Positions 18,735 through 27,436 of a DNA stretch of 64,000 nucleotides are shown here, piece by piece; position 1 is the stretch's first letter, and each line of letters starts with the position of its first letter. Source of the DNA: Oscillospiraceae bacterium (GTDB lineage: Bacteria > Bacillota_A > Clostridia > Oscillospirales > Oscillospiraceae); assembly GCA_015067895.1 (NCBI GenBank), contig SVLP01000003.1, positions 62,001-126,000 on the forward strand, read 5' to 3'. Made by a program: the position numbers and the translations under genes. A model generated the notes under the pieces. The model searched no databases. It saw only the letters and a list, made by a program, of their open reading frames with translations, and had not been told where the DNA came from.

Positions 18735-19139
18735 ATGACCTTTCCCCTCAAGATCGTGACCCCCGACGGTCTGATTTTTGACGGTCAGGCCGACAAGCTC
18801 ATCGTCCGCACCACCACCGGCGACGTGGCCATCCTGGCGCGGCACATCAATGCCGTGTTCCCCCTGGGCATGGGCCAGGCCATGGTGGAAGCCGACGGAC
18901 AGCGGCGCACCGCCGCCTGCATCGGCGGTCTGCTCAGCGTGGTGGACGGTGCCGTCACCCTGGTGCCCACCACCTTCGAATGGTCTGACCAGATCGACGC
19001 CGACCGTGCGGAGAAATCCCTCCACCGGGCCGAGGGCGTTCTGGAGAAGAAGGACGCCACCGACGCCGAGATCCAGCTGGCCGAGGCCAGACTGAAGCGC
19101 GCCCTGATCCGCAAGAGCGTGGCTACCAGAAGATTCTAA
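18735..19139 (+). CDS. atpC: F1F0 ATP synthase subunit epsilon
   Basis: Rotor subunit that inhibits ATP hydrolysis. 134 residues: an N-terminal beta-sandwich (FPLKIVTPDGLIFDGQADKLIVR, GDVAILARHINAV) and a C-terminal two-helix hairpin rich in Ala, Glu and Arg. The ATG follows AGGTGAAG, which lies inside the end of atpD. Last gene of the operon and directly followed by a strong terminator. Confidence 0.95.
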   Translation: MTFPLKIVTPDGLIFDGQADKLIVRTTTGDVAILARHINAVFPLGMGQAMVEADGQRRTAACIGGLLSVVDGAVTLVPTTFEWSDQIDADRAEKSLHRAEGVLEKKDATDAEIQLAEARLKRALIRKSVATRRF

Positions 19140-19141
19140 GC

Positions 19142-19179
19142 AAAAATCCCGACATTCGTGAGAATGTCGGGATTTTTTT
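19142..19179 (+). terminator. Terminator of the ATP synthase operon
   Basis: A 16-base-pair stem (arms begin AAAAATCCCGACATTC) with a GTGA loop and a run of seven T. It ends the operon and, read on the minus strand, also has a T-tract. Confidence 0.92.
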
Positions 19180-19238
19180 GCAGTGCTGCGTTCAATGAAT
19201 ATTCCCCGGAAAAGCGTAGGGCTTCACCGGGGAATGGG

Positions 19239-19628
19239 TTACTTATTGGGTACGGGAATGGTCTCCAGCAGATTGGTCAGGACGCTCAGATCCACGCCGA
19301 TGCCCATGTTGTAGCTCCGGCCCTCCCAGCGAATCTGGTTGCCGTAGATGGTGACCGTGGTGATGGTCTTGCCGCCGTCGTCGAGCCACTGGACGCGGTA
19401 GTCCCACTCGTCCCCGTTGGATGCGGCGGACTGGAGGGGGATCTGGCAGACCACATCGGTGATCTGGCCCACGGTCTTGGCATCGGTCAGGGTGAGCGCC
19501 ATACCGCCGCCGTTCTTCTCCAGCATGATCTTGGCGGGGTTCTCGATGGTAATGCGGGTGACCTCCGTACAGGCGGCCAGGGCACCGAACAAGGTAAGCA
19601 CCAGAATGAGTGCGATGATCTTCTTCAT
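19239..19628 (-). CDS. Putative small lipoprotein of unknown function
   Basis: A 129-residue product with a lipoprotein signal peptide: MKKIIALILVLTLFGALAAC, the Cys at residue 20 being the lipidation site. After cleavage a short beta-rich domain remains (VTRITIENPAKIMLEKNG, WDYRVQWLDDGGKTITTVTI). It should sit on the outer face of the membrane. AAAGGAGCG precedes the ATG, and a TTGACA/TATTAT promoter lies just upstream. No functional family recognised. It converges on the atp operon and is probably unrelated to it. Confidence 0.75.
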   Translation of the reverse strand: MKKIIALILVLTLFGALAACTEVTRITIENPAKIMLEKNGGGMALTLTDAKTVGQITDVVCQIPLQSAASNGDEWDYRVQWLDDGGKTITTVTIYGNQIRWEGRSYNMGIGVDLSVLTNLLETIPVPNK

Positions 19629-19668
19629 AGAATGATTCGCTCCTTTTTTATCAAATGCAGCTGACGGA

Positions 19669-19697
19669 ATAATACCGCTGTTTTTCGGATTTGTCAA
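19669..19697 (-). promoter_or_regulatory. Promoter of the small lipoprotein gene
   Basis: Minus-strand TTGACA (19692-19697) and TATTAT (19669-19674), 17 bases apart. Confidence 0.7.
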
Positions 19698-19714
19698 GGG
19701 TTTTCAGAACATTT

Positions 19715-20569
19715 TTACGTCAAAAGCAAAAATCCGATCAGAACAGAGGCCATATTTGCACAAATGGTATAGAGCACCGTCCGCCCCGCGCCTTCTCTCT
19801 CCCGGAGCCTTCGCAGATAGATGACCGTCTCCACGGTCAGCACCACCAGCTCCGCCAGGATCAGACGCAGCATGGCCATCAGCGGCCCGTCGAAGAAGTA
19901 CCACGCCCACAGCAGCCCGTTCAGCCCCAGCTGGGTGATGAGGTTCACCCGCAGGATCAGGCCCCGCTGGGCCTTGCTTCGGAAGCCGAATACCAGAGCC
20001 AGGCTCAGCTCCATGGCGATGGTCAGCGCGATCCGCACCAGCAGACCGAACAGCTCCTCCGCCATGTCCGTCTCCTTTTTCAGATCCATATCCAGGATGC
20101 CGGACTGGGCGTTCTCCCCCACAGCGGGCAGGATCAGGCGGTATTCCGACCGGAAGGCATAGCGTTCAAAGAAATCCTGGCTGACCCAGAGCACATCGTA
20201 GTCCGGATAGTACACCGCCACCTTGAAGACCTCCGGCGGCCAGTAATTCCAGCTGACACCGCTCTCCCAGACCTCGCCCCAGAAGAAAAAGCCGTCGGGA
20301 TCCTGATAGTCCCGGAAGGCGTACCAGGCCTCCTCCTGGAGCTTGTTGGACACCATCCACTCCTCGGGCTCGTCGCCCGGCTCCACGCGGGTGTGAGGGC
20401 CCCACTGGTCAGCCCCGCCCAACAGGGTCAGCACCATCCGCTCTCCCCCGCCGCCGTGGACGGTAATGGCGGTGCTGGGCTTTGGGCCGGTGTCGGCCCT
20501 GACCGTCGCCGCCAGCATGGGGATCAGCAGAACCAGCATCAAAAGCGCCGACAGAAACCGCTTTTTCAT
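19715..20569 (-). CDS. Signal-peptide-bearing membrane protein of unknown function
   Basis: A 284-residue product with an N-terminal signal peptide (MKKRFLSALLMLVLLIPMLAATVRA), an extracytoplasmic domain with many aromatic residues (DGFFFWGEVWESGVSWNYWPPEVF), then about four membrane helices in the C-terminal half beginning near EELFGLLVRIALTIAMELSL. The arrangement (exposed domain, then membrane bundle) resembles small sensor or enzyme-associated proteins seen in Clostridia, but I do not recognise a family. The start follows AAGGAGGCG. Divergent from asnS. Confidence 0.72.
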   Translation of the reverse strand: MKKRFLSALLMLVLLIPMLAATVRADTGPKPSTAITVHGGGGERMVLTLLGGADQWGPHTRVEPGDEPEEWMVSNKLQEEAWYAFRDYQDPDGFFFWGEVWESGVSWNYWPPEVFKVAVYYPDYDVLWVSQDFFERYAFRSEYRLILPAVGENAQSGILDMDLKKETDMAEELFGLLVRIALTIAMELSLALVFGFRSKAQRGLILRVNLITQLGLNGLLWAWYFFDGPLMAMLRLILAELVVLTVETVIYLRRLREREGAGRTVLYTICANMASVLIGFLLLT

Positions 20570-20593
20570 ACGATCGCCTCCTTTTTCTTCCGT

Positions 20594-20622
20594 AAGCATA
20601 CCATGATTTTCCTACCGGCACA
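20594..20622 (-). promoter_or_regulatory. Promoter of the 19715-20569 gene
   Basis: Minus-strand TTGTGC (20617-20622) and TATGCT (20594-20599), 17 bases apart. Confidence 0.45.
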
Positions 20623-20662
20623 AGATTCTCCCGGCATTCCTAAGAAAAATTAAGAAAAGGGC

Positions 20663-20691
20663 TTGTAAATTCCCACAATCTGGCGTATAAT
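20663..20691 (+). promoter_or_regulatory. Promoter of asnS
   Basis: TTGTAA (20663-20668) and TATAAT (20686-20691), 17 bases apart. The leader is only about 35 bases, too short for a T-box. Confidence 0.75.
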
Positions 20692-20731
20692 TTGTGTTAT
20701 ACTTTGCACAATGAGAAAGGTTGATTCACTT

Positions 20732-22123
<1,392 letters not shown>

Positions 22124-22206
22124 GCGGCGAGTCGCCGCGGACAATTTGTTCTGTCCTACGGCATTCATGGCAGTTATCGCGCTCGACTTTCACCACCTGC
22201 AAACCT

Positions 22207-22242
22207 CAAAAGCCGGACGGCAATTGCCGTCCGGCTCTTTTT
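22207..22242 (+). terminator. Terminator of asnS
   Basis: A perfect 26-base palindrome AGCCGGACGGCAA plus its complement, followed by a T-rich stretch, about 85 bases after the asnS stop. Confidence 0.85.
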
Positions 22243-22264
22243 GGCGAAAAACACATCGCGCTGC

Positions 22265-22564
22265 GCGTAGGGGCGACCCTTGCGGCAATGACAAAAACTT
22301 AAGGATGATTGTAGGGAACGGCCTCCGTGCCGTTCCCGTGGATTTTGGCCTGTAAGGGCCAAAATCCACAATTTCCGTATTCGCCGAACTTGTCAGGAAA
22401 CCTGATACACAATACTGCGGAACGGCACGGAGGCCGTTCCCTACGGGTATATTCCTTAAGTTTGCGACATTGACATTGCCCTTGCGGTCGCCCGGCTGAC
22501 GCGAAGCGGCAGCGTTTCCCCGCCCCGTTGGGGCGACGGGCGACCGTAAAGATCGCCCCTACGC
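22265..22564. repeat. Nested inverted-repeat element
   Basis: Three layers of inverted repeats share one centre. The outer pair is GCGTAGGGGCGA and its complement at 22553-22564. The middle pair is ACTTAAGGAT near 22297 and ATCCTTAAGT-like sequence near 22450. The inner pair is GTAGGGAACGGCCTCCGTGC at 22311 and its complement ending at 22445. No reading frame is supported. It fills the gap between asnS and the radical SAM gene. Confidence 0.75.
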
Positions 22565-22602
22565 GGATTTCTTACGTTAACAATGGCATATTCTCTTTTC
22601 AA

Positions 22603-23466
22603 TTAAAAATCCGGGATGAACCGGCTGTCTGCCGCTTCCTCCTCCTGGACGAAGCCCTCCAGGTCGTTGAGGTACATCCAGCTTAAGACCGCGTCGTATT
22701 CCTCGTCGGTGATGCGCCGGTCGAAGGGGGGCATGTCCTTCGTCGCCTCCATAGGGGTGTACTGGCGCATGAGGCTGACCAGGATCTCGCCGGGGCGGAA
22801 ATTGTCCCCCAGCCAGTCCAGGACGCGGAGGGAGTTCTCCACCTGGCCCGGCAGGATCAGGTGCCGCACCACCGTGCCCCGCACCAGTTTTTCTCCCTCC
22901 CACTTAGGGGAACCAGTCTGGCGCACCATTTCCCTGATGGCCATTTTTGCAACCGGGAAGTAATTGGCTGCCCCGGAGAGACCCTTGGCCAGCTCCCGGT
23001 CGGCGTATTTCAGGTCGGGCAGGTAGATATCCACCTTTCCCTCCAGCTCCCGCAGGGTCTCCACCCGCTCGTAGCCGCCGCAGTTGTAGACCACAGGAAC
23101 CGGCAATTTCGGTTCCAGAGCGGGCAGGATCGTGGGCAGGTAATGGGTGGGGGTCACCAGATCGACGTTCTCCGCGCCATTGGCGATCAGCTCCTCCATG
23201 ACGGCCCGGAGCTGCCTGCTGTCCAGCTCCCGGCCCACGGGATGCTGGGAAATCGCCCGGTTCTGGCAGTAGACGCACCCCAGGGTACAGCCGCCGAAGA
23301 AGATCGCGCCGCTTTTTCCATTGGGAGCCAGCACCGGCTCCTCCCACTGGTGGAGCATGGTCTTGGCGACCAGTGCCGTACCCGGTGCACCGCACCAGCC
23401 GCGCTCCCCTGCCGAACGGTCAACGCCGCATTTTCTGGGACAGAGGGTGCAATTTGAATAGTCCAT
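22603..23466 (-). CDS. Radical SAM protein, PflX/PflA-like
   Basis: A 287-residue radical SAM enzyme. C60, C64 and C67 in GGCTLGCVYCQN form the CxxxCxxC site that binds the 4Fe-4S cluster and S-adenosylmethionine. An N-terminal Cys group (C6, C9, C13, C25) resembles the extra cluster region of the PflX (COG1313) group of pyruvate formate-lyase activase-like proteins. GGYERVETL and VRHLILPG are typical of the group. The substrate is unknown. No glycyl radical enzyme lies nearby, so an activase role is not supported here. Singly transcribed. Confidence 0.85.
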   Translation of the reverse strand: MDYSNCTLCPRKCGVDRSAGERGWCGAPGTALVAKTMLHQWEEPVLAPNGKSGAIFFGGCTLGCVYCQNRAISQHPVGRELDSRQLRAVMEELIANGAENVDLVTPTHYLPTILPALEPKLPVPVVYNCGGYERVETLRELEGKVDIYLPDLKYADRELAKGLSGAANYFPVAKMAIREMVRQTGSPKWEGEKLVRGTVVRHLILPGQVENSLRVLDWLGDNFRPGEILVSLMRQYTPMEATKDMPPFDRRITDEEYDAVLSWMYLNDLEGFVQEEEAADSRFIPDF

Positions 23467-23481
23467 AGGTTCCTCCGAAAA

Positions 23482-23597
23482 TCTCGGCCCCCTCTCAGAG
23501 GGGGCTGTCTGCGCAGCAGACTGGGGGAGTGTCCTTTCGATCAGAACGCACTCCCTCCACCGCTGACGCGGCCCCCCTCCCTCTGAGAGGAAGGCAA
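23482..23597. repeat. Palindromic C-rich intergenic repeat
   Basis: CCCCCTCTCAGAGGGGG hairpin and, further on, CCCTCCCTCTGAGAGG. Related to the repeats at 26130-26183, 32140-32222 and 57640-57812. Confidence 0.65.
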
Positions 23598-23632
23598 GTT
23601 TGTTTTACCGTATTTTATCACGCCGTTCACCA

Positions 23633-23661
23633 TTGCGCAACGGCAGATTTTATGATAAAAT
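23633..23661 (+). promoter_or_regulatory. Promoter of the GNAT-rlmD transcript
   Basis: TTGCGC (23633-23638) and TAAAAT (23656-23661), 17 bases apart and 31 bases before the start. Confidence 0.55.
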
Positions 23662-23692
23662 TAAAGTTACTGAATCAAAAGGAGGCCCCAAC

Positions 23693-24166
23693 ATGCTGAT
23701 CCGCAGAGCCGAAACCGCCGATATCCCCGAGATCCTGCGCCTGCTGGTGCAGGTGTGCAATGTCCACGCCGCCATCCGGCCTGATATTTTCAAGCTGGAC
23801 GGGCAGAAATACACCGCATCCGAGCTTGCCGAGATTCTCGCCGACGAGCGCCGCCCGGTCTGGTGCGCTCTGGAGGAGGGGAAATTTCTGGGCTACTGCT
23901 TCTGCCAGTGGGAGGAATATCGGGATTCCACTGTCTCCACCGACCGCAAGGAGCTCTACATCGACGACCTGTGCGTGGACGAAGCCGCCCGGGGTCAGGG
24001 CGTGGCGACTGCCCTGTACCGCCATGTCACGGCCTGGGCCAAATCGGAGGGTGCGAACTTCATCACCCTGAACGTCTGGTGCGGCAACGACTCTGCCTAC
24101 CGCTTTTACGAAAAAATGGGCCTGCGGCCCCGGAAGATCACCATGGACGCAGCCCTGGAGGAATGA
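23693..24166 (+). CDS. GNAT family N-acetyltransferase
   Basis: A 157-residue acetyl-CoA-dependent acyltransferase. Motif A is clear: LYIDDLCVDEAARGQGVATALYRHV contains the RGQGVA pyrophosphate loop. Motif B ends in AYRFYEKMGLRPRKITMDA. The start follows AAAGGAGGCC. The next gene, rlmD, starts 1 base after the stop, so both are one transcript. Substrate (small molecule or protein) cannot be told from the sequence. Confidence 0.9.
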   Translation: MLIRRAETADIPEILRLLVQVCNVHAAIRPDIFKLDGQKYTASELAEILADERRPVWCALEEGKFLGYCFCQWEEYRDSTVSTDRKELYIDDLCVDEAARGQGVATALYRHVTAWAKSEGANFITLNVWCGNDSAYRFYEKMGLRPRKITMDAALEE

Positions 24167-24167
24167 A

Positions 24168-25517
24168 ATGCTGAACAAGAATCAAATCTACACCGCCGAG
24201 ATCGTGGACTACACCAGCGAAGGCCAGGGCGTTGCCAAAATCGAGGGCTGCGCCGTCTTCGTGCCCAATGCCATCGCGGGCGAGGTCTGCGAGATCCGCA
24301 TCGAAAAAGTGGGAAAAACCTGGGCGGCGGGCAAGATCGTGAAGATCCTCGAAAAATCCCCCCACCGGATCAACCGGGCCTGCCCCGTGGCGAAGCTCTG
24401 CGGCGGCTGCGACTTCCACCACATGGACTACGAGGAGGAATCAAGGCTCAAGATGGAGCGGGTGCGTACTTGTCTGAACCGCATGGCGGGCGAAGCCTTG
24501 GAGTCCATCCCCATGCATCCCGCCCCCGACACCACCTGCTACCGCAACAAGGCCCAGTACCCCGTATCCGTCCACAAGAATCGCGCCTACGCGGGCTTTT
24601 TCAAGGCGGGCACCCATCAGGTCATCGAAAACGACCGCTGCCTGATCCTGCCGCCGGAAGCCGACCGGGTCAAGGAACTGGTGATCGACTGGATGAACCA
24701 GTACCGCATCACCGTCTACGACGAGACCACCCACCGTGGGCTCATCCGCCACATCTACGTCCGCCGGGGCGCTGTCAGCGGCCAGGTGCTGGTGTGCCTG
24801 GTGGCCAACGGGCGGAAGCTGAACCGGATCCCCGAGCTGATCGAGCGTCTGAAGACCGTCCCGGGCTTCGCCACCCTGGTACTGAGCGTCAACACCCGGC
24901 CCGGCAACGCCATCCTGGGCGATGAATTCATCACCCTTTACGGAAAGGGCTGGATCGAGGACACCCTCTGCGGGCTCACCTTCCGGCTCTCCCCCCGCTC
25001 CTTCTATCAGATCAACCACGACCAGACGGAAAAGCTCTACAACGCCGCCATCACCGCCGCCGGGATCACCAAGGAGGACACCGTCCTCGACCTCTACTGC
25101 GGCGTGGGCACCATCACCCTGGCCATGAGCCGTGCAGCGGGCAAGGTCATCGGCGTGGAGGTCATCCCCCAGGCCGTGGAAGACGCCAAGGACAACGCCA
25201 AACGCAACGGCGTCACCAACGCCGAGTTCCTCTGCGCCGACGCAGGCGCGGCTGCTCTGGAGCTGGAAAAACAGGGTGTGAAAGCCGACGTGGTGGTGGT
25301 CGATCCGCCCCGGAAGGGTCTGAACGCCGATGCCATCGAAGCCATCGCCCGCTTCGCCCCGAGACGGCTGGTGTACGTGTCCTGTGACCCGGCCACCCTG
25401 GCAAGGGATGTGGGATTGCTGAAGGAGAAGGGCTTCCGCTTGCAGAACGCACAGGCATTTGATCTGTTCCCCCGGTGTGCGCATGTAGAGAGTGTTGTAA
25501 CGATGGTTCAGAAATAA
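24168..25517 (+). CDS. rlmD: 23S rRNA (uracil-C5)-methyltransferase, RlmD/RumA type
   Basis: Methylates a uridine in 23S rRNA using S-adenosylmethionine. The 449-residue product has an N-terminal TRAM RNA-binding domain (YTAEIVDYTSEGQGVAKIEG), an iron-sulfur site with C72, C78 and C81 (CPVAKLCGGC), the SAM-binding DLYCGVGTITLAM and the catalytic Cys in YVSCDPATLARD. Known members target U1939 or U747; which one applies here is not resolvable by eye. Directly follows the GNAT gene. Confidence 0.92.
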   Translation: MLNKNQIYTAEIVDYTSEGQGVAKIEGCAVFVPNAIAGEVCEIRIEKVGKTWAAGKIVKILEKSPHRINRACPVAKLCGGCDFHHMDYEEESRLKMERVRTCLNRMAGEALESIPMHPAPDTTCYRNKAQYPVSVHKNRAYAGFFKAGTHQVIENDRCLILPPEADRVKELVIDWMNQYRITVYDETTHRGLIRHIYVRRGAVSGQVLVCLVANGRKLNRIPELIERLKTVPGFATLVLSVNTRPGNAILGDEFITLYGKGWIEDTLCGLTFRLSPRSFYQINHDQTEKLYNAAITAAGITKEDTVLDLYCGVGTITLAMSRAAGKVIGVEVIPQAVEDAKDNAKRNGVTNAEFLCADAGAAALELEKQGVKADVVVVDPPRKGLNADAIEAIARFAPRRLVYVSCDPATLARDVGLLKEKGFRLQNAQAFDLFPRCAHVESVVTMVQK

Positions 25518-25531
25518 CGGAGGTGTCCGTA

Positions 25532-25897
25532 ATGAATGACTGGAGACTGCGGGGGCAGGAGGATTATCTGTCCAATGCAACGTTGTATCGGGTGAAGTTC
25601 CCGGAATTCTGGCAGCTTGCATACGAATCCAAAAACCTATTTTATCAAAAAATAGCCAACAAAGCCGATGCGCATGTAAAAAGAACCGGCAAAGGTGCAG
25701 AATTTCTCGATGGAGAAGAAGTCCGGCATTTCTGGCATGAACACTGCGAATTCTGCTGGGAAAAGGCATATACTGACAAAGTCTGCGAATTCTACTGCAC
25801 GGAAGATTTCTTTTATTGGATATGTGCTGAGTGCTTTCACGATTTTGCCGACCAGTTTCATTGGAATGTGAAGCCTGTCGAAGACTTGTTGAGATAA
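25532..25897 (+). CDS. Small Cys/His-containing protein of unknown function
   Basis: A 121-residue acidic, aromatic-rich product. HFWHEHCEFCWEKA and FYCTEDFFYWICAECFHDFAD contain paired CxxC-like motifs that could bind zinc. No recognised family. The start follows GGAGGTG, 14 bases after the rlmD stop, so it could be the third gene of that transcript. Its AT content is higher than its neighbours, a hint of later acquisition. Confidence 0.65.
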   Translation: MNDWRLRGQEDYLSNATLYRVKFPEFWQLAYESKNLFYQKIANKADAHVKRTGKGAEFLDGEEVRHFWHEHCEFCWEKAYTDKVCEFYCTEDFFYWICAECFHDFADQFHWNVKPVEDLLR

Positions 25898-25930
25898 CTG
25901 AATGATACATGCATTCGTTGTTGCGATCCG

Positions 25931-25957
25931 TAGGGAACGGCCTATGTGCCGTTCCCT
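25931..25957. repeat. Short palindrome related to the 22.3 kb element
   Basis: GTAGGGAACGGCCTATGTGCC plus GTTCCC is the same short hairpin as the inner arms of the nested element at 22265-22564. A variant lies at 39838-39866. Confidence 0.65.
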
Positions 25958-25975
25958 TTTTGCGCACTCCCCGGC

Positions 25976-26077
25976 TGTCATTGCGAGGCCGCAGGCCGTG
26001 GCAATCTCCTGGAACCATGTACGGATACCAACGCAGTACCAGGAGATTGCCACGTCGCTTCGCTCCTCGCAATGACA
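25976..26077. repeat. MITE-like palindromic repeat, copy B
   Basis: Bounded by TGTCATTGCGAG and CTCGCAATGACA with inner arms GGCAATCTCCTGG and CCAGGAGATTGCC. Best preserved of the three copies. The gap 25898-26236 consists of this copy, two short palindromes and the fba terminator. Confidence 0.85.
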
Positions 26078-26129
26078 GTGGTGGGCGGGAGCTGGTTCTC
26101 CTGATGGAGCATGGACGGTATCTCCGGAA

Positions 26130-26183
26130 GGAACCCCCTCAGTCAGCAAGCGACAGCTCCCCCGCGCATGGCGCAGGGGAGCC
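26130..26183. repeat. C-rich palindromic repeat fragment
   Basis: CAGCTCCCCCGCGCATGGCG followed by CAGGGGAGCC, a member of the C-rich repeat family seen at 23482, 32140 and 57640. Confidence 0.5.
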
Positions 26184-26214
26184 TAAAAATGCCGCACCCA
26201 TGTGGGTGCGGCAT
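26183..26214 (-). terminator. Terminator of fba
   Basis: ATGCCGCACCCA and its complement with a 2-base loop. On the minus strand followed by TTTTTA. Located 20 bases after the fba stop. Confidence 0.85.
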
Positions 26215-26236
26215 CTTGTGATAAAAGGATGAGCGA

Positions 26237-27175
26237 TTAGGCCTTGCCGGCGCAGCCCAGGACGTTGACCAGCTTGTGGCGAACCAGTTCCTTGATGTTG
26301 GCGCGGGCGGGCTTCAGGTACTCACGGGGATCGAACTTGTCGGGATGCTCGGCGTAGAACTTACGGATGGTGCCGGTCATGGCCAGACGCAGGTCGGAGT
26401 CGATGTTGATCTTGCAGACAGCCAGCTCAGCAGCGTGACGCAGCTGCTCCTCGGGAACGCCGATGGCGCCGGGCATCTTGCCGCCGTAGGTGTTGACCAT
26501 CTCGACGTACTCCTGGGGAACGGAGGAGGAGCCGTGCAGGACGATGGGGAAGCCGGGCAGCTTGGCGATGATCTCCTCCAGGATGTCGAAGCGCAGCTGG
26601 GGGTTGGTGCCGGGCTTGAACTTGTAAGCACCGTGGGAGGTGCCGATGGCGATGGCCAGGGAGTCACAGCCGGTACGGGCGACGAACTCCTCGACCTCCT
26701 CGGGACGGGTGTAGTGAGCCTTGTCGGCATCGACGGAAACCTCGTCCTCAACACCGGCCAGAGCGCCCAGCTCAGCCTCAACGACGACACCGCGCTCGTG
26801 GGCGTACTCGACGACCTTACGGGTGATCTCGATGTTCTCCTCGAAGGGCTTGCTGGAAGCGTCGATCATGACGGAGGTGAAGCCGCCGTCGATGCAGCTC
26901 TTGCAGGTCTCGAAGGAATCGCCGTGATCCAGGTGCAGGGCGATGGGGATCTCGGGGCACTCGATGACAGCGGCCTCGACCAGCTTCACCAGGTAGGTGT
27001 GGTTGGCGTAGGCGCGGGCACCCTTGGAAACCTGCAGAATGACAGGAGCCTTCTCCTCCTTGCAGGCCTCAGTGATGGCCTGCACGATCTCCATGTTGTT
27101 GACGTTGAAAGCACCGATGGCGTAGCCGCCGTCGTAGGCCTTCTTGAACATCTCAGTAGTATTAACCAGAGGCAT
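26237..27175 (-). CDS. fba: Class II fructose-1,6-bisphosphate aldolase
   Basis: Zn2+-dependent cleavage of fructose-1,6-bisphosphate to glyceraldehyde 3-phosphate and dihydroxyacetone phosphate, in glycolysis. 312 residues. The metal ligands are visible as HLDHGDS and AIGTSHG, plus LHGSSSVP; IDASSKPFEENI carries the substrate-binding and catalytic-type residues. Ends in a KINIDSDLRLAMTG segment. The start follows AAAGGATGA. Diverges from the PPi-dependent phosphofructokinase gene, so two successive glycolytic steps share one intergenic region. Confidence 0.96.
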   Translation of the reverse strand: MPLVNTTEMFKKAYDGGYAIGAFNVNNMEIVQAITEACKEEKAPVILQVSKGARAYANHTYLVKLVEAAVIECPEIPIALHLDHGDSFETCKSCIDGGFTSVMIDASSKPFEENIEITRKVVEYAHERGVVVEAELGALAGVEDEVSVDADKAHYTRPEEVEEFVARTGCDSLAIAIGTSHGAYKFKPGTNPQLRFDILEEIIAKLPGFPIVLHGSSSVPQEYVEMVNTYGGKMPGAIGVPEEQLRHAAELAVCKINIDSDLRLAMTGTIRKFYAEHPDKFDPREYLKPARANIKELVRHKLVNVLGCAGKA

Positions 27176-27229
27176 AGGAATCATCCTTTCTAAAATTAGC
27201 GGAAGGGACTTCCGCATTGATTCGATAGT

Positions 27230-27257
27230 ATTATATCATATTCCCAGAGATTTTCAA
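27230..27257 (-). promoter_or_regulatory. Promoter of fba
   Basis: Minus-strand TTGAAA (27252-27257) and TATAAT (27230-27235), 16 bases apart. Confidence 0.75.
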
Positions 27258-27266
27258 TAATAATAT

Positions 27267-27295
27267 TTGCAATTTTCTAAATTGCATGATATAAT
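27267..27295 (+). promoter_or_regulatory. Promoter of the PPi-phosphofructokinase gene
   Basis: TTGCAA (27267-27272) and TATAAT (27290-27295), 17 bases apart. Back to back with the fba promoter, the two -35 boxes only 9 bases apart. Confidence 0.8.
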
Positions 27296-27316
27296 TTCGA
27301 TGCGTGGATTTGCAGA

Positions 27317-27378
27317 ATTGGCAAAACGCACCAGAAAATGTAATTTTATACAGTTTTTTACTGGGTAATTTTGCCAAT
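27317..27378 (+). promoter_or_regulatory. Stem-loop in the leader of the PPi-phosphofructokinase mRNA
   Basis: ATTGGCAAAA (27317-27326) pairs perfectly with TTTTGCCAAT (27369-27378), with an inner CCAG/CTGG pair. It lies in a leader of about 135 bases. No known riboswitch class recognised. Confidence 0.4.
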
Positions 27379-27436
27379 CACTGTTTTTTCTCCCCCATCA
27401 TCCATTCATCATCAACTGTAAGGAGTGTTTTTAACC

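Noticed and set aside
20692..20731. Possible T-box before asnS
   Set aside because: The leader is about 35 bases with no T-box sequence or terminator.
22265..22564. CRISPR array
   Set aside because: Repeats are inverted and nested with no regularly spaced direct repeats; no cas genes in the window.
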